Source: Candidatus Scybalocola faecavium (GTDB taxonomy: Bacteria; Bacillota; Clostridia; Lachnospirales; Lachnospiraceae). Taken from it: a DNA stretch of 64,000 nt. Location: contig DVFP01000007.1 in NCBI GenBank assembly GCA_018713145.1, positions 62,001-126,000 on the forward strand. Direction: 5' to 3'. The position numbers and the translations under genes were made by a program. This document shows, in pieces, positions 25,751 through 34,396 of this stretch (position 1 is the first letter of the stretch; each line of letters begins with the position of its first letter). The notes under the pieces are model-generated. The model had not been told where the DNA came from. It worked only from the letters and a program-made list of their open reading frames with translations, and searched no databases.

Positions 25751-26556
25751 AAGAACGTTTAGATGTACTTTTAGTAAAGCAGGGACTGGCACCTTCCAGA
25801 GAAAAGGCTAAGGCTCTGATCATGGCCGGAAACGTGTATGTGAATGGCGACCGGGAAGATAAAGCGGGATCTGTTTTTGACAGTGAGACAGCCAAGATCC
25901 ATGTGAAGGGACCGGCATTAAAGTATGTGAGCCGAGGCGGCCTGAAGCTGGAAAAGGCCATGGATGTTTTTGGTGTAAATGTAGACGGAAAGGTATGCAT
26001 GGACATTGGGGCATCGACAGGAGGCTTTACCGATTGTATGCTGCAAAACGGAGCTAAAAAGGTGTTTGCCGTGGATGTAGGCTACGGTCAGCTGGCGTGG
26101 AAGCTGCGCCAGGATGAGCGTGTGGTTTGCATGGAGAAAACAAATATCCGGTATGTGACACCTGAGGACATTGGTGAAGCGTTGGATTTTGCCTCTGTGG
26201 ATGTTTCATTTATTTCTCTGACAAAAGTTCTTCCTGTGGCGTATCATCTGCTGAAAGATCAGGGACGTATGGTATGCCTGATCAAGCCGCAGTTTGAAGC
26301 TGGCCGAGAAAAGGTAGGGAAAAAAGGTGTGGTCCGGGATCCTATGGTTCATGAGGAAGTGATCCAAAAGGTGATCGATCATGTAACATCTATCGGTTTT
26401 GCAGTGCTGGATCTGGATTATTCACCGGTAAAGGGTCCGGAAGGAAATATTGAATACTTGCTTTATATTGAAAAAACGGAAGAAATCCCGGCCCCTGCGC
26501 CATCGGCAGATGTGGCGGCAGTGGTTAAAAATGCACATGATGACTTGGATAAATGA
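25747..26556 (+). CDS. tlyA: TlyA family rRNA (cytidine-2'-O)-methyltransferase
   Basis: 269 residues. An N-terminal S4 RNA-binding domain (RLDVLLVKQGLAPSREKAKA) is followed by an FtsJ/RrmJ-like AdoMet domain (VCMDIGASTGGFTDCMLQNG, VFAVDVGYGQLAWKLR, FASVDVSFISL). Known TlyA enzymes methylate 16S and/or 23S rRNA; haemolysin naming is historical. It is coupled to dxs by ATGA, and its position between dxs and the argR-recN region matches Bacillus yqxC. Confidence 0.92.
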   Translation: MKERLDVLLVKQGLAPSREKAKALIMAGNVYVNGDREDKAGSVFDSETAKIHVKGPALKYVSRGGLKLEKAMDVFGVNVDGKVCMDIGASTGGFTDCMLQNGAKKVFAVDVGYGQLAWKLRQDERVVCMEKTNIRYVTPEDIGEALDFASVDVSFISLTKVLPVAYHLLKDQGRMVCLIKPQFEAGREKVGKKGVVRDPMVHEEVIQKVIDHVTSIGFAVLDLDYSPVKGPEGNIEYLLYIEKTEEIPAPAPSADVAAVVKNAHDDLDK

Positions 26557-26579
26557 CGCGCCGGCGCGTAAATAGAGCT

Positions 26580-27392
26580 ATGGATCATTTTTATATTATA
26601 ACTAACCAGGAAAAAGACAGCGATTATGAAAATACAATAAAAATAAAAAAATATCTTATATCTCGCGGCTGCACCTGTCTTACGCCTTTTGACGGGCCGC
26701 TGCCTGAGGATACTCAATGTCTCATTGTGCTTGGGGGCGATGGAACCCTGCTCCACGCCGCATTGGATTTTGTAGAGTATAATATCCCAATTTTAGGAAT
26801 CAATTTGGGAACCTTAGGATTTTTGACAGCCTTGGAAAAAGATGAAGTCTGGGAAGGGCTGGACCGGCTTATGGCAGATGATTATAAGATCGAGCATCGG
26901 ATGATGCTTTTGGGCACCGTTTACAAGCGTGGTGAAAAGGTGAGGGAAGCCCTGGCATTAAATGATATTATTGTCACCCGCTCCGGATTTTCCCGGCTGG
27001 TGGAAACCAAGGTTTTTATTAACGGAGAAATGGTGGATAATTATGCCGGTGACGGCGTGATCGCTTCTACCCCTACCGGATCTACCGGTTATAACCTGTC
27101 TGCCGGAGGCCCTGTGGTCCTTCCGGAAACCGAGCTGATGGTGGTTACCCCCATATGTCCTCATTCCCTTACCGCCCGGAGCATGGTGGTCTCTCCTGAG
27201 GATGAAATCCGCATAGAAGTAGGGCGCCGCCGTAAAACCCAGCCAGAGGAAGCCCTGGTCACCTATGACGGCCAGACGGTGGTAGAACTGGAATCCGGCG
27301 ACGCCATTAAAATCCGCCGCGCTCCCCAACAAGTCCACCTCCTAAAAGTCACCCCCCGCACCTTCTACGAAATACTAAGGATGAAGATGTGA
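26580..27392 (+). CDS. nadK: NAD kinase
   Basis: Phosphorylates NAD to NADP, 270 residues. The motifs LGGDGTLLHAA, NDIIVTRSGFSRLVE and GDGVIASTPTGSTGYNLSA are intact. The start is uncertain: ATG 26553 overlaps the tlyA stop (ATGA), but the extra nine residues are basic and unlike the family, so ATG 26580 is preferred. It closes the nusB-nadK run, before a strong inverted repeat. Confidence 0.93.
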   Translation: MDHFYIITNQEKDSDYENTIKIKKYLISRGCTCLTPFDGPLPEDTQCLIVLGGDGTLLHAALDFVEYNIPILGINLGTLGFLTALEKDEVWEGLDRLMADDYKIEHRMMLLGTVYKRGEKVREALALNDIIVTRSGFSRLVETKVFINGEMVDNYAGDGVIASTPTGSTGYNLSAGGPVVLPETELMVVTPICPHSLTARSMVVSPEDEIRIEVGRRRKTQPEEALVTYDGQTVVELESGDAIKIRRAPQQVHLLKVTPRTFYEILRMKM

Positions 27393-27408
27393 ATCCTTGA
27401 GCCATGCA

Positions 27409-27470
27409 CTCATAAACAAGCAGCCTCTGACCGGAAGTTCACTTACGGTCAGAGGCTGCTTGTTTATGAG
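27409..27470. terminator. Perfect 25-bp inverted repeat after nadK
   Basis: Arms 27409-27433 and 27446-27470 are exact reverse complements, with a 12-base loop. The stem is very strong but ends in TTTATGAG rather than a T-run. It probably ends or protects the nadK transcript, and also faces the 3' end of the broken flavoprotein gene. The following bases (27471-27491) repeat TATACGGCG-AAGCCGCAGCGA, which also occurs at 20285-20306. Confidence 0.7.
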
Positions 27471-27549
27471 TATACGGCGAAAGCCGCAGCGAGCGCCGCA
27501 GTTCGGCCATAAATTGGCCCTGGCTGTTACCTATAAGACTGATTAAAAA

Positions 27550-27955
27550 TTACTGAATGGATCTTCCCAGGTTATAGGCATCCTGGATTTCCGGCTTTTC
27601 ATGAACATCACCTATATTCATATTTCCGCCGGCAAGGACATGACCGAGATTTTTCCAGCGCAAATGTTCCATCAGATGGTCATAAGTAGTAGAGGGGCGT
27701 TGCCAGCACGACCACATCACATTCTTTTACTGCCGGATAAATCAGAGCCATATCATCCTTTTGAACACAGGGACATTCTTTGCTGCTGTGTCCGCCAAAA
27801 CAGCCTTTGCAGCCGTGGATTTCCATACTATCAAGGAAAAATTCTGTTACTGTATTTCCGGAGCTTTCCGCACCTTGGGTAAATGCTTTGACAAGCATGG
27901 ATGTATTGCCTTTCTTTCGCGGGCTTCCATTCAATATCACGATTTTTTTGCTCAT
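27550..27955 (-). pseudogene. NADPH-dependent FMN reductase-like flavoprotein, internally deleted
   Basis: The 5' part (from ATG 27955, MSKKIVILNGSPRKKGNTSM to LATPLYYL) is a normal iron-sulfur flavoprotein N-terminus with GCKGCFGG. It then meets TGA. A different frame continues (DHLMEHLRWKNLGHVLAGGN to LGRSIQ, stop 27550-27552), which is the family C-terminus. About 50 central codons are missing and the frame has shifted. Its sister gene directly upstream is intact. Confidence 0.75.
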
Positions 27956-27974
27956 ATCCCATACTCCATTTCTC

Positions 27975-28520
27975 TCAGATTTTTTCTGCCAGAGCAGATG
28001 CCTGCCTGCAGCCGTCTGTTTTTTCAATATCCCCGGTATTGAGGACACCGGGAATCAAAACTTCTCCGGCCATATGCCATTTCAGGAGGGCGGCAGACCG
28101 TTCTATGGGGATCCGTACACCGTCCAGGACAGACATATCATTTTCTTCACAGCAGGCAATCAGCATACATTCCTTTCCTGCAATATCTTTTCCGGCAACA
28201 CAGAAGGAGTACAGTTTATCGATTACGGCCTTGATCTGTGATGGGATCGAATACCAATATACCGGCATAGAAAAGACAACAACATCAGCCTCTGATATAA
28301 ATGGAGCGATCAAATTAAAATCATCATCAAAGGAACATGCTTTTTCGGTTTTGTAGCAGGTTTCACAGGCATGGCAGCCGCCTAAATTCATTGTGGCTGC
28401 ATCAAATCTTTTAACACTATGTCCTTTTTCCTCTGCAGCTTTGATGAAAGCCTCTGTCATGGCAAAGCTGTTGCCATTTTTCCTGGGACTTCCTGTAATT
28501 ACAACGATTTTTTTACTCAT
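27975..28520 (-). CDS. Flavodoxin-like iron-sulfur flavoprotein / NADPH-dependent FMN reductase
   Basis: 181 residues. N-terminal flavodoxin-like FMN loop GSPRKNGNSFAM. The compact cysteine motif GGCHACETCYKTEKAC (CxxCxxC with a fourth Cys) is typical of the Isf family with a 4Fe-4S cluster. VVVFSMPVYWYSIPSQIKAV is the second FMN contact. It is a likely electron carrier or quinone/FMN reductase for oxidative stress in an anaerobe. GGAGGAATAATTTA precedes the ATG. It is paired with a decayed paralogue, and operator-like repeats lie upstream. Confidence 0.85.
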   Translation of the reverse strand: MSKKIVVITGSPRKNGNSFAMTEAFIKAAEEKGHSVKRFDAATMNLGGCHACETCYKTEKACSFDDDFNLIAPFISEADVVVFSMPVYWYSIPSQIKAVIDKLYSFCVAGKDIAGKECMLIACCEENDMSVLDGVRIPIERSAALLKWHMAGEVLIPGVLNTGDIEKTDGCRQASALAEKI

Positions 28521-28643
28521 TAAATTATTCCTCCTTCGTCAGGTATATTTTTGGTATATTAGGAATTCATTCCCATGTGGGATTCCCTTTTTCCTCTGAC
28601 TCTAATAAAATTGTAGCAATAATTAAAATAAAGACAAGCACGC

Positions 28644-28700
28644 ACATTAAAGTACGATACTTACATTAAAGAGAAATACTTACCTTAAAGAGAGTATAAA
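28644..28700. promoter_or_regulatory. Three 19-bp iterons upstream of the flavoprotein gene
   Basis: ACATTAAAGTACGATACTT, ACATTAAAGAGAAATACTT and ACCTTAAAGAGAGTATAAA follow each other without gap. The first contains the dyad AAGTA-CGA-TACTT, a form used by HxlR-type winged-helix regulators (inference). The rest of the 28521-29009 gap is AT-rich, has no gene, and carries a short hairpin AGAGGAG-ACTT-CTCCTCT at 28949-28966. Confidence 0.5.
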
Positions 28701-28782
28701 ATAATCCTGCTGAAAATATAGACCGGATAAGAGAAAAACTATAAAATCCTGCCGAAAATTGTTCCAGATATGACAAAAATTG

Positions 28783-28813
28783 TTGACTTCCTCCTTTTAA
28801 TGTGAGGGTCATT
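28783..28813 (+). promoter_or_regulatory. Possible MerR-type promoter before the Gfo/Idh gene
   Basis: TTGACT, then 19 bases, then GTCATT, with an imperfect dyad (TGACTTCCTC and GAGGGTCA) filling the spacer. A long spacer with a dyad is the pattern bent by MerR regulators. No merR gene is in the window. The assignment is tentative. Confidence 0.35.
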
Positions 28814-29009
28814 GATTTTTTCTGAGGAATACAATAAAATAATGGTGTTGAATCAAAAGGCCCTTTGACCTTTGATCAGTCTGGAGATTTTTTTGATTTG
28901 TGATCCTGGCATTACAAAATATGAACCAGGATAAGGAAGTAAAAAAAGAGGAGACTTCTCCTCTGGGAATACAAGGATGGGCAGAGCATATGCCCAAGAA
29001 GGAGGAAAT

Positions 29010-30134
29010 ATGAGTGATATAATGAATATCGGAATCGTAGGCTGCGGCGGTATGGGCGGCGGACATGCGATTGCTATTGCCAGCGGCACAGGAAATGCAG
29101 TGTGGAATGCAGATGACCCGGAAGGAACTGCATTAAAGGGAGAACATAATACAGATATTTCAAAGAAAATGGCTTTGGCCGGCGTTTATGATATTGATCC
29201 TGCCCGTCAGGCATGGGCTGCTGAACGAGGATACTATAATTATGAAAGCTATGAGGCTATGCTGGCAGATGACAAAGTTGATGCGGTTCTTATCGCAACC
29301 CCAAACCATCTTCACAAAGATATGGCAATTCGGGCAATGCGCGCCGGCAAGCATGTTTTATGTGAAAAGCCGGTAATGATTTCCAGTAAAGACCTGGAAG
29401 AGGTGCTTGAAGTAGCAAAGGAAACAGGAAAAGTTTTTTATCCCCGTCAGAATCGGGAGTGGGATGAGGATTTCCGTATTGTAAAAAAGATTTATGATGA
29501 AAAGCTTTTAGGAGAAACATTTAATATTGAGTGCCGTATTATGGGATCTCGAGGCATCCCGGGAGACTGGAGAGGAGTAAAGGCTTATGGCGGCGGCATG
29601 ATGCTGGACTGGGGCGTACATATTATTGATCGTCTCCTTGTTATGGTGCCGGAAAAGATCAAAAAGATTTTCTGTTCCTGTACCCATATTACTAATAAAG
29701 AATGTGATGATGGATTTAAAATGCATATTACCTTTGAAAGCGGTCTGACAGCCGTACTGGAGGTAGGAACATGTCATTTTATCAATCTGCCTTTATGGGC
29801 AATCTTTGGCACAGACGGCAGCGCGGAAATTAAAGACTGGACCTGCCAGGGAAAGATGATGCGCTTAAAGAGCTGGGAGGATAAGGATACTTCCCCGATC
29901 CTGGCAGGCGCAGGACTGACAAAGACGATGGCTCCCCGCCAGGAAAATTCCGTAGAGGAAGTGCCTCTGCCTTCTGTGGACTTTGACAGGAATGAACTTT
30001 ATTCCAATTTTGTAGACACTTGCCAAGGCAAGGCAGCACAGATCGTTACCGGCGAACATGCTCTGAGAGTCCTTAAGGTCATGGAAGCGGCTTTGGAATC
30101 TGATGAAAAAGGTATTGTTGTAAATTTTGAATAA
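29010..30134 (+). CDS. Gfo/Idh/MocA family NAD(P)-dependent oxidoreductase
   Basis: 374 residues. Rossmann fold N-terminus GIVGCGGMGGGHAIAIASGT, the AVLIATPNHLHKDMAIRAMR segment, the catalytic EKP in HVLCEKPVMIS, and a C-terminal beta-sheet substrate domain. The family oxidises or reduces sugars, inositols and similar polyols; the substrate cannot be told. AAGGAGG lies 5 bases before ATG 29010. It is a single gene with its own upstream region, followed by a structured element. No transporter is linked. Confidence 0.88.
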   Translation: MSDIMNIGIVGCGGMGGGHAIAIASGTGNAVWNADDPEGTALKGEHNTDISKKMALAGVYDIDPARQAWAAERGYYNYESYEAMLADDKVDAVLIATPNHLHKDMAIRAMRAGKHVLCEKPVMISSKDLEEVLEVAKETGKVFYPRQNREWDEDFRIVKKIYDEKLLGETFNIECRIMGSRGIPGDWRGVKAYGGGMMLDWGVHIIDRLLVMVPEKIKKIFCSCTHITNKECDDGFKMHITFESGLTAVLEVGTCHFINLPLWAIFGTDGSAEIKDWTCQGKMMRLKSWEDKDTSPILAGAGLTKTMAPRQENSVEEVPLPSVDFDRNELYSNFVDTCQGKAAQIVTGEHALRVLKVMEAALESDEKGIVVNFE

Positions 30135-30186
30135 AATCCCTGATACTTTATGGGGAACATAGGATAAAGCCCGGGAATCCGGGAAG

Positions 30187-30290
30187 AAAGAGTGCATAAC
30201 GGCTAAAATCCCCTCTGGGAAAACCGGGGGAATACGGCGCGGTCCGCCAGGCAGACTGCAGCCCTGCGGCCAGGTTTATGCACTCTTTTA
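30187..30290 (+). terminator. Large structured element with a 13-bp closing stem
   Basis: AAAGAGTGCATAA (30187-30199) pairs perfectly with TTATGCACTCTTT (30276-30288) and is followed by a T-rich tail. The 76 enclosed bases contain CCCC/GGGG and GGCAG-CTGC-type inner stems. It may act as a branched terminator of the Gfo/Idh transcript. No known riboswitch core was recognised. Confidence 0.5.
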
Positions 30291-30291
30291 T

Positions 30292-30320
30292 TTGCTCTTT
30301 TTCCGGTGAAATGGTATAAT
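30292..30320 (+). promoter_or_regulatory. Sigma-A promoter of argR
   Basis: TTGCTC, a 17-bp spacer and a perfect TATAAT at 30315-30320. Confidence 0.7.
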
Positions 30321-30340
30321 AGCCGCAGAGCGGCTATTAT
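30316..30340 (+). promoter_or_regulatory. Perfect 11-bp dyad over the argR transcription start
   Basis: ATAATAGCCGC, AGA, GCGGCTATTAT. It overlaps the -10 box and the expected start site, so it is well placed for an operator or a 5'-end hairpin. It does not match the AT-rich ARG box, so ArgR is not the obvious ligand. The leader to 30525 holds a second hairpin (CTATGGCC and GGCCATAG near 30410-30430) and no gene. Confidence 0.55.
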
Positions 30341-30525
30341 CATGGGCATAAAGCGATTGCTGCGCCTGCCGCATCAAGTCGCTGCGCAATCTGGGCGCAG
30401 CCTATACTATGGCCCTGTGGACGGCCATAGCAGATGATTTTGATGATACAGATAACGATTCAGATGGCTGAACGATTACGAGATAGAAAAAGAAAAGTAG
30501 CGTTGCGGCGGTAAGAGGAGATTGA

Positions 30526-30987
30526 ATGAAAGCAAAACGACATGCAAAGATTATTGAATTGATCAGTCAGTACGAAATAGAAACTCAGGAAGAGCTGGCT
30601 CAAAAGTTGATCGAGGCCGGCTTTAATGTGACCCAGGCCACGATTTCCCGGGATATACGGGAGCTGAAACTGTCGAAAGTGGCAGGTCATAACGGAAAGC
30701 AAAAATATGTGGCCCTGGCTGGCGGCGAAAGCCATAATGCAGACAAATATACCCGTGTCCTTCAGGACGGCTTTATTTCCAGGACCATGGCCACAAATCT
30801 TGTAGTGATCAAAACCGTGTCCGGTATGGCGATGGCTGTAGCTGTGGCCCTGGATGCTATGGATATTCCCGGAATGATGGGATGTATTGCCGGAGATGAT
30901 ACGATTTTCTGTGCTATCCACAGTGAAGCGGAAACTGTAAAGGTTATGGAGATCATTGACAAAGTGATTGCCAAAAGACATCCCTGA
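30526..30987 (+). CDS. argR: Arginine repressor
   Basis: 153-residue hexameric arginine-dependent regulator. An N-terminal winged HTH (RHAKIIELISQYEIETQEEL, VTQATISRDIRELKLSKV) is followed by a C-terminal arginine-binding domain with GCIAGDDTIFCAIHS (GDDT core motif). AGAGGAG precedes the start. No arginine biosynthesis gene is in the window. The position before recN matches Bacillus ahrC. Confidence 0.95.
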   Translation: MKAKRHAKIIELISQYEIETQEELAQKLIEAGFNVTQATISRDIRELKLSKVAGHNGKQKYVALAGGESHNADKYTRVLQDGFISRTMATNLVVIKTVSGMAMAVAVALDAMDIPGMMGCIAGDDTIFCAIHSEAETVKVMEIIDKVIAKRHP

Positions 30988-31100
30988 TGCAGGCAGGCTG
31001 CATGGGGAGCTCCTTTTAAATATATCTTTGTAAGACGTAAGAGGCGGGCTGTTTCTCCAGTTAAGGGAAATACCCGTTGAAGTAAGAATTGAGGTGGAAA

Positions 31101-32783
31101 ATGCTTACTGGTATACATGTGAAAAATCTGGCCCTGATTGATGAGATCGAGGTGGATTTTTCTCAACACTTAAATATATTAACCGGTGAAACCGGAGCCG
31201 GAAAATCCATAGTCATTGGCTCGGTGAATGCGGCTCTTGGGAAAAAGATCTCCCGGGACATGATCCGGAAAGGCGCCAGCGACGCTCTGGTAGAACTGTT
31301 TTTTGACGTAAAAGATCCGAAAGCCCTGGATTATCTTGAACAGATCCAGGTCCCTGTGGAGGACGGGCAGGTGATCGTCTCCAGGCGTATTACCCCGTCC
31401 CGCAGCGTCAGCCGCATTAATGGGGAAATCGTATCTGCTCAGACCATAAAAACACTTGGAGAAATGCTGGTGGACATTCACGGACAGCATGAGCATCAAT
31501 CGCTTTTACATAAGCATCATCATCTGGAAATTCTGGATTTCTTTTCCAAAAAGGTTTTAAAGGACAAAAAAGAAACGCTGGCGCAGGCTTATGATGCCTA
31601 TATATCTGCCCAAAAAGAGCTGGAACATGCAGTGGTGGATGAGGAAAAGCGGCGCCGGGATATTTCATTTTTAGAGTTTGAAATTGACGAAATCCGGTCC
31701 GCCCATTTAAGTGAAGGGGAAGATGATGAGCTGGCGGCTTTGTACCGGAAAATGAGCAACAGCCGTCAGATCATGGAAGGAGTCTCTGCCGCCTACCATC
31801 TTACCGGCTATGACAGCGGTGCCGGGGACGCTACCGGCCGTGCTCTTCGGGAACTGTCCGCTGTGGCGGACTATGATGAAGGACTTGGGGATTTTTGCCG
31901 CCAGCTGGAAGATATTGATAATCTGATCAATGATTTTAACCGGGAATTATCCGGCTATATGTCCGGTCTGTCTTTTGATAATGAACAGTTTCAGGAAGTG
32001 GAGCAGCGGCTGGATCTGATCAATAACTTAAAGGCTAAATATGGGGATACGATCCCAAAGATTTTAAAGTACCAGCAGGAGAATGAGGAAAAACTGGAAA
32101 AACTGAAAAATTATGACGTTTATCTGGACGGACTTAAGGCCCGCAGGGAAAAGGCGCTGGGAGCGTTAAAGGAGATTTCCGGACAGGTTTCAAAAATCCG
32201 TCAGGAGCAGAGCAGGATTCTTGCCGGAGAGATTACAAAGGCGTTAAAAGACCTGAATTTTTTAGATGTGCGTTTTGGATGGCAGTTTGAAAGACTGCCG
32301 GATTTTACCCGCAACGGTATTGATGACGCTCAGTTTATCATTTCCACAAATCCGGGAGAGGATATGAAGCCATTGACTCAGGTTGCTTCCGGCGGTGAGC
32401 TGTCCAGGATCATGCTGGCCATAAAATCTGTTTTGGCAGATGTGGATTCTATTGAAACGCTGATCTTTGATGAAATTGATACTGGAATCTCAGGACGCAC
32501 GGCTCAGAAGGTTTCTGAAAAACTGGCCGTTATTGCCAGGAAGCATCAGGTTTTGTGTATTACCCATCTGCCTCAGATCGCAGCCATGGCGGATAATCAT
32601 TACCGAATTGAAAAAGAACCTAAAGGCGCCCTTACCACCACCCACATTACCCCTTTGGATCATGAAATGATGGTGGAGGAAATCGCCCGTTTACTGGGCG
32701 GCGTGGAAATCACGGATACTGTTTTGGAAAATGCCCGGGAAATGAAATCCCTGGCAGATGCCATGAAAGAAAAACAGGATTAA
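31101..32783 (+). CDS. recN: DNA repair protein RecN
   Basis: 560-residue SMC-like ATPase acting at double-strand breaks. Walker A is GETGAGKSIVIGS near residue 30. Long coiled coils fill the middle. The signature ASGGELSRIMLAIKS and Walker B LIFDEIDTGISGRTA lie near the C-terminus. GAGGTGG lies 4 bases before ATG 31101. It ends at a bidirectional terminator. Confidence 0.95.
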   Translation: MLTGIHVKNLALIDEIEVDFSQHLNILTGETGAGKSIVIGSVNAALGKKISRDMIRKGASDALVELFFDVKDPKALDYLEQIQVPVEDGQVIVSRRITPSRSVSRINGEIVSAQTIKTLGEMLVDIHGQHEHQSLLHKHHHLEILDFFSKKVLKDKKETLAQAYDAYISAQKELEHAVVDEEKRRRDISFLEFEIDEIRSAHLSEGEDDELAALYRKMSNSRQIMEGVSAAYHLTGYDSGAGDATGRALRELSAVADYDEGLGDFCRQLEDIDNLINDFNRELSGYMSGLSFDNEQFQEVEQRLDLINNLKAKYGDTIPKILKYQQENEEKLEKLKNYDVYLDGLKARREKALGALKEISGQVSKIRQEQSRILAGEITKALKDLNFLDVRFGWQFERLPDFTRNGIDDAQFIISTNPGEDMKPLTQVASGGELSRIMLAIKSVLADVDSIETLIFDEIDTGISGRTAQKVSEKLAVIARKHQVLCITHLPQIAAMADNHYRIEKEPKGALTTTHITPLDHEMMVEEIARLLGGVEITDTVLENAREMKSLADAMKEKQD

Positions 32784-32813
32784 GAGGTCCGGGAAATATT
32801 ATAGGATTGTTTT

Positions 32814-32840
32814 AAGAGGGACGTACTGCGTCCCTCTTTT
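32814..32840. terminator. Bidirectional terminator between recN and spoIVB
   Basis: AAGAGGGACG and CGTCCCTCTT around TACTG, followed by TTTT. It lies between convergent genes and overlaps the spoIVB stop. Confidence 0.85.
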
Positions 32841-34125
32841 ATTGTTCCATAGCCTCCAGCATTGTTTCAGCAAAAATTCCATAACCTCGTTTGCAGTCAT
32901 TTAAAAACACATGCGTAGTGACGCCTACCAGCTTTCCGTCCTGGATGATCGGGCTGCCGCTCATGCCCTGGATAATGCCGTTGGTTTTTGCCAGAAGCTG
33001 GGGATCTGTGATTTCAATAACAAAATCTTTGTGATCTTCTTTACTGTTGTAGTCAATACTGTTAATGGAAATCTCATAATCTTTGACAATCCCATCTACG
33101 CAGCACCGGATATACGCTTTTCCTGTGTGGATGTCCTGTTTAAATCCTACTTCTATGGCGCGGCTCTCATCATACTGCCACAGACCGCTTTCAATTCTTC
33201 CGAAAATTCCCGCGGATGTATTTTGGCTGATGGTTCCCAGGCGGCTGCCCTGTCCATAATAGATCGTCCCAACCATTTCACCGGGGACGCCATTTTCCCC
33301 TTTGATAATATTCCCCACAGAAGCCGGGTAAAGGGAACCTCCGGACAGATCGATCAAAAGGCTTGTATCAATATCTGTAATGCCGTGGCCTAAGGCGGCA
33401 AAACGCTGATTTTCATCCACAAAGCTCAGGGTTCCGATGCCCTGGGTATCATCCCGGATCCATATGCCGGTTTTATAAGTTCCGCTGCTGGTCATCACCG
33501 GGACGACCTGAAGGTCGATCTCCTGGCTGTTTCTTAAAACGGTGAGCATTAAAGGGGCTCCGCAGCTTTCCTCGACCATTTGTGTCATTTCCGAGATACT
33601 GGATATTTCTATGCCATCTACTTTCTGGATATAATCTCCGGATTTAATGATCCCTAAAGCCGGCTCGCAAGTATTGCCATTTTCATCGGTGATCTTTCCT
33701 GTACCCAGGACCATAACGCCCCGGGTTTTTATATGGATGCCCACCGGCGCCCCTACAGGCATGACTTTACTTGTTTCTACGGCTTCAACATTGATCTTTT
33801 TTAAAGTGATCCCAAGAAACTGAACATTGACCTGGTAACTTCCGGATTTATTCAGCTCCACGGAAAAAGGCGTGCTTAAGTCCAGAGTAATGTCATTTTT
33901 ATCCAAAGGTTTCTGGTCAATGGAAACAACACTGACATCCTCCACATGAGTCTTTGCCACCAGGGGAAGCTCCAGATCAAAATCGGCTGCAGCGCCTACC
34001 TGCACCTTTACTTCATCAGGGAATTTTTTGTCAAAAAGGTAATAACCGTAAGCAAAAATGCAGATAATATTTATAAAAAGAATGACCAGGAGCAGCCGGC
34101 GGTATTTTTTTCGATTTAAATTCAT
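32839..34125 (-). CDS. spoIVB: SpoIVB serine peptidase
   Basis: Forespore protease (S55 family) that cleaves SpoIVFA to trigger SpoIVFB and sigma-K activation, 428 residues. One N-terminal membrane segment (LLLVILFINIICIFAYGYYL), a PDZ domain (PALGIIKSGDYIQKVDGIEI), then the catalytic part with His in ALGHGITD and Ser in GMSGSPIIQDGK. ATG 34125 is preferred because AAAGGA lies 9 bases upstream; 34134 is too close. It lies between recN and spo0A as usual, but on the opposite strand. Confidence 0.94.
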   Translation of the reverse strand: MNLNRKKYRRLLLVILFINIICIFAYGYYLFDKKFPDEVKVQVGAAADFDLELPLVAKTHVEDVSVVSIDQKPLDKNDITLDLSTPFSVELNKSGSYQVNVQFLGITLKKINVEAVETSKVMPVGAPVGIHIKTRGVMVLGTGKITDENGNTCEPALGIIKSGDYIQKVDGIEISSISEMTQMVEESCGAPLMLTVLRNSQEIDLQVVPVMTSSGTYKTGIWIRDDTQGIGTLSFVDENQRFAALGHGITDIDTSLLIDLSGGSLYPASVGNIIKGENGVPGEMVGTIYYGQGSRLGTISQNTSAGIFGRIESGLWQYDESRAIEVGFKQDIHTGKAYIRCCVDGIVKDYEISINSIDYNSKEDHKDFVIEITDPQLLAKTNGIIQGMSGSPIIQDGKLVGVTTHVFLNDCKRGYGIFAETMLEAMEQ

Positions 34126-34334
34126 GGCTCTCATCCTTTCGTAACACTCATTCCCTCATAGTATGTAACTGAAAGTTGATTTCAAACCAGAGAAACATAT
34201 CCAATTATCTTTGGTGCAGAAAAATGCTCATATATTTCGACTTCCTGCGACATGAGCAAAAATACCGGTTCACAGCCGATCTCCATCACTGACAGACTTC
34301 TGTGGCCCGTGACGAATCTTGCGACCATTGATCC

Positions 34335-34363
34335 TTGCGAAAAAAATTTGGTGAAAATATAAT
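34335..34363 (+). promoter_or_regulatory. Sigma-A promoter of spo0A
   Basis: TTGCGA, a 17-bp spacer and a perfect TATAAT. About 100 bases upstream, TTTCGACTTCCTGCGACA (near 34236) contains two near matches to the Spo0A box TTCGACA, a possible autoregulatory site. The rest of 34126-34334 holds no gene. Confidence 0.6.
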
Positions 34364-34396
34364 ACTCATAACAACTGAAGGAGGATGGAATCCGTT

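Noticed and set aside
28809..29089. Minus-strand frames of 78 and 85 codons before the Gfo/Idh gene.
   Set aside because: They overlap the ribosome site and N-terminus of a clear gene, and have no family or ribosome site.
30187..30290. Cobalamin riboswitch before argR.
   Set aside because: Some GGGAA and CCGG pieces recall one, but the B12 box and the kissing loop parts are missing, and the element lies upstream of the argR promoter.
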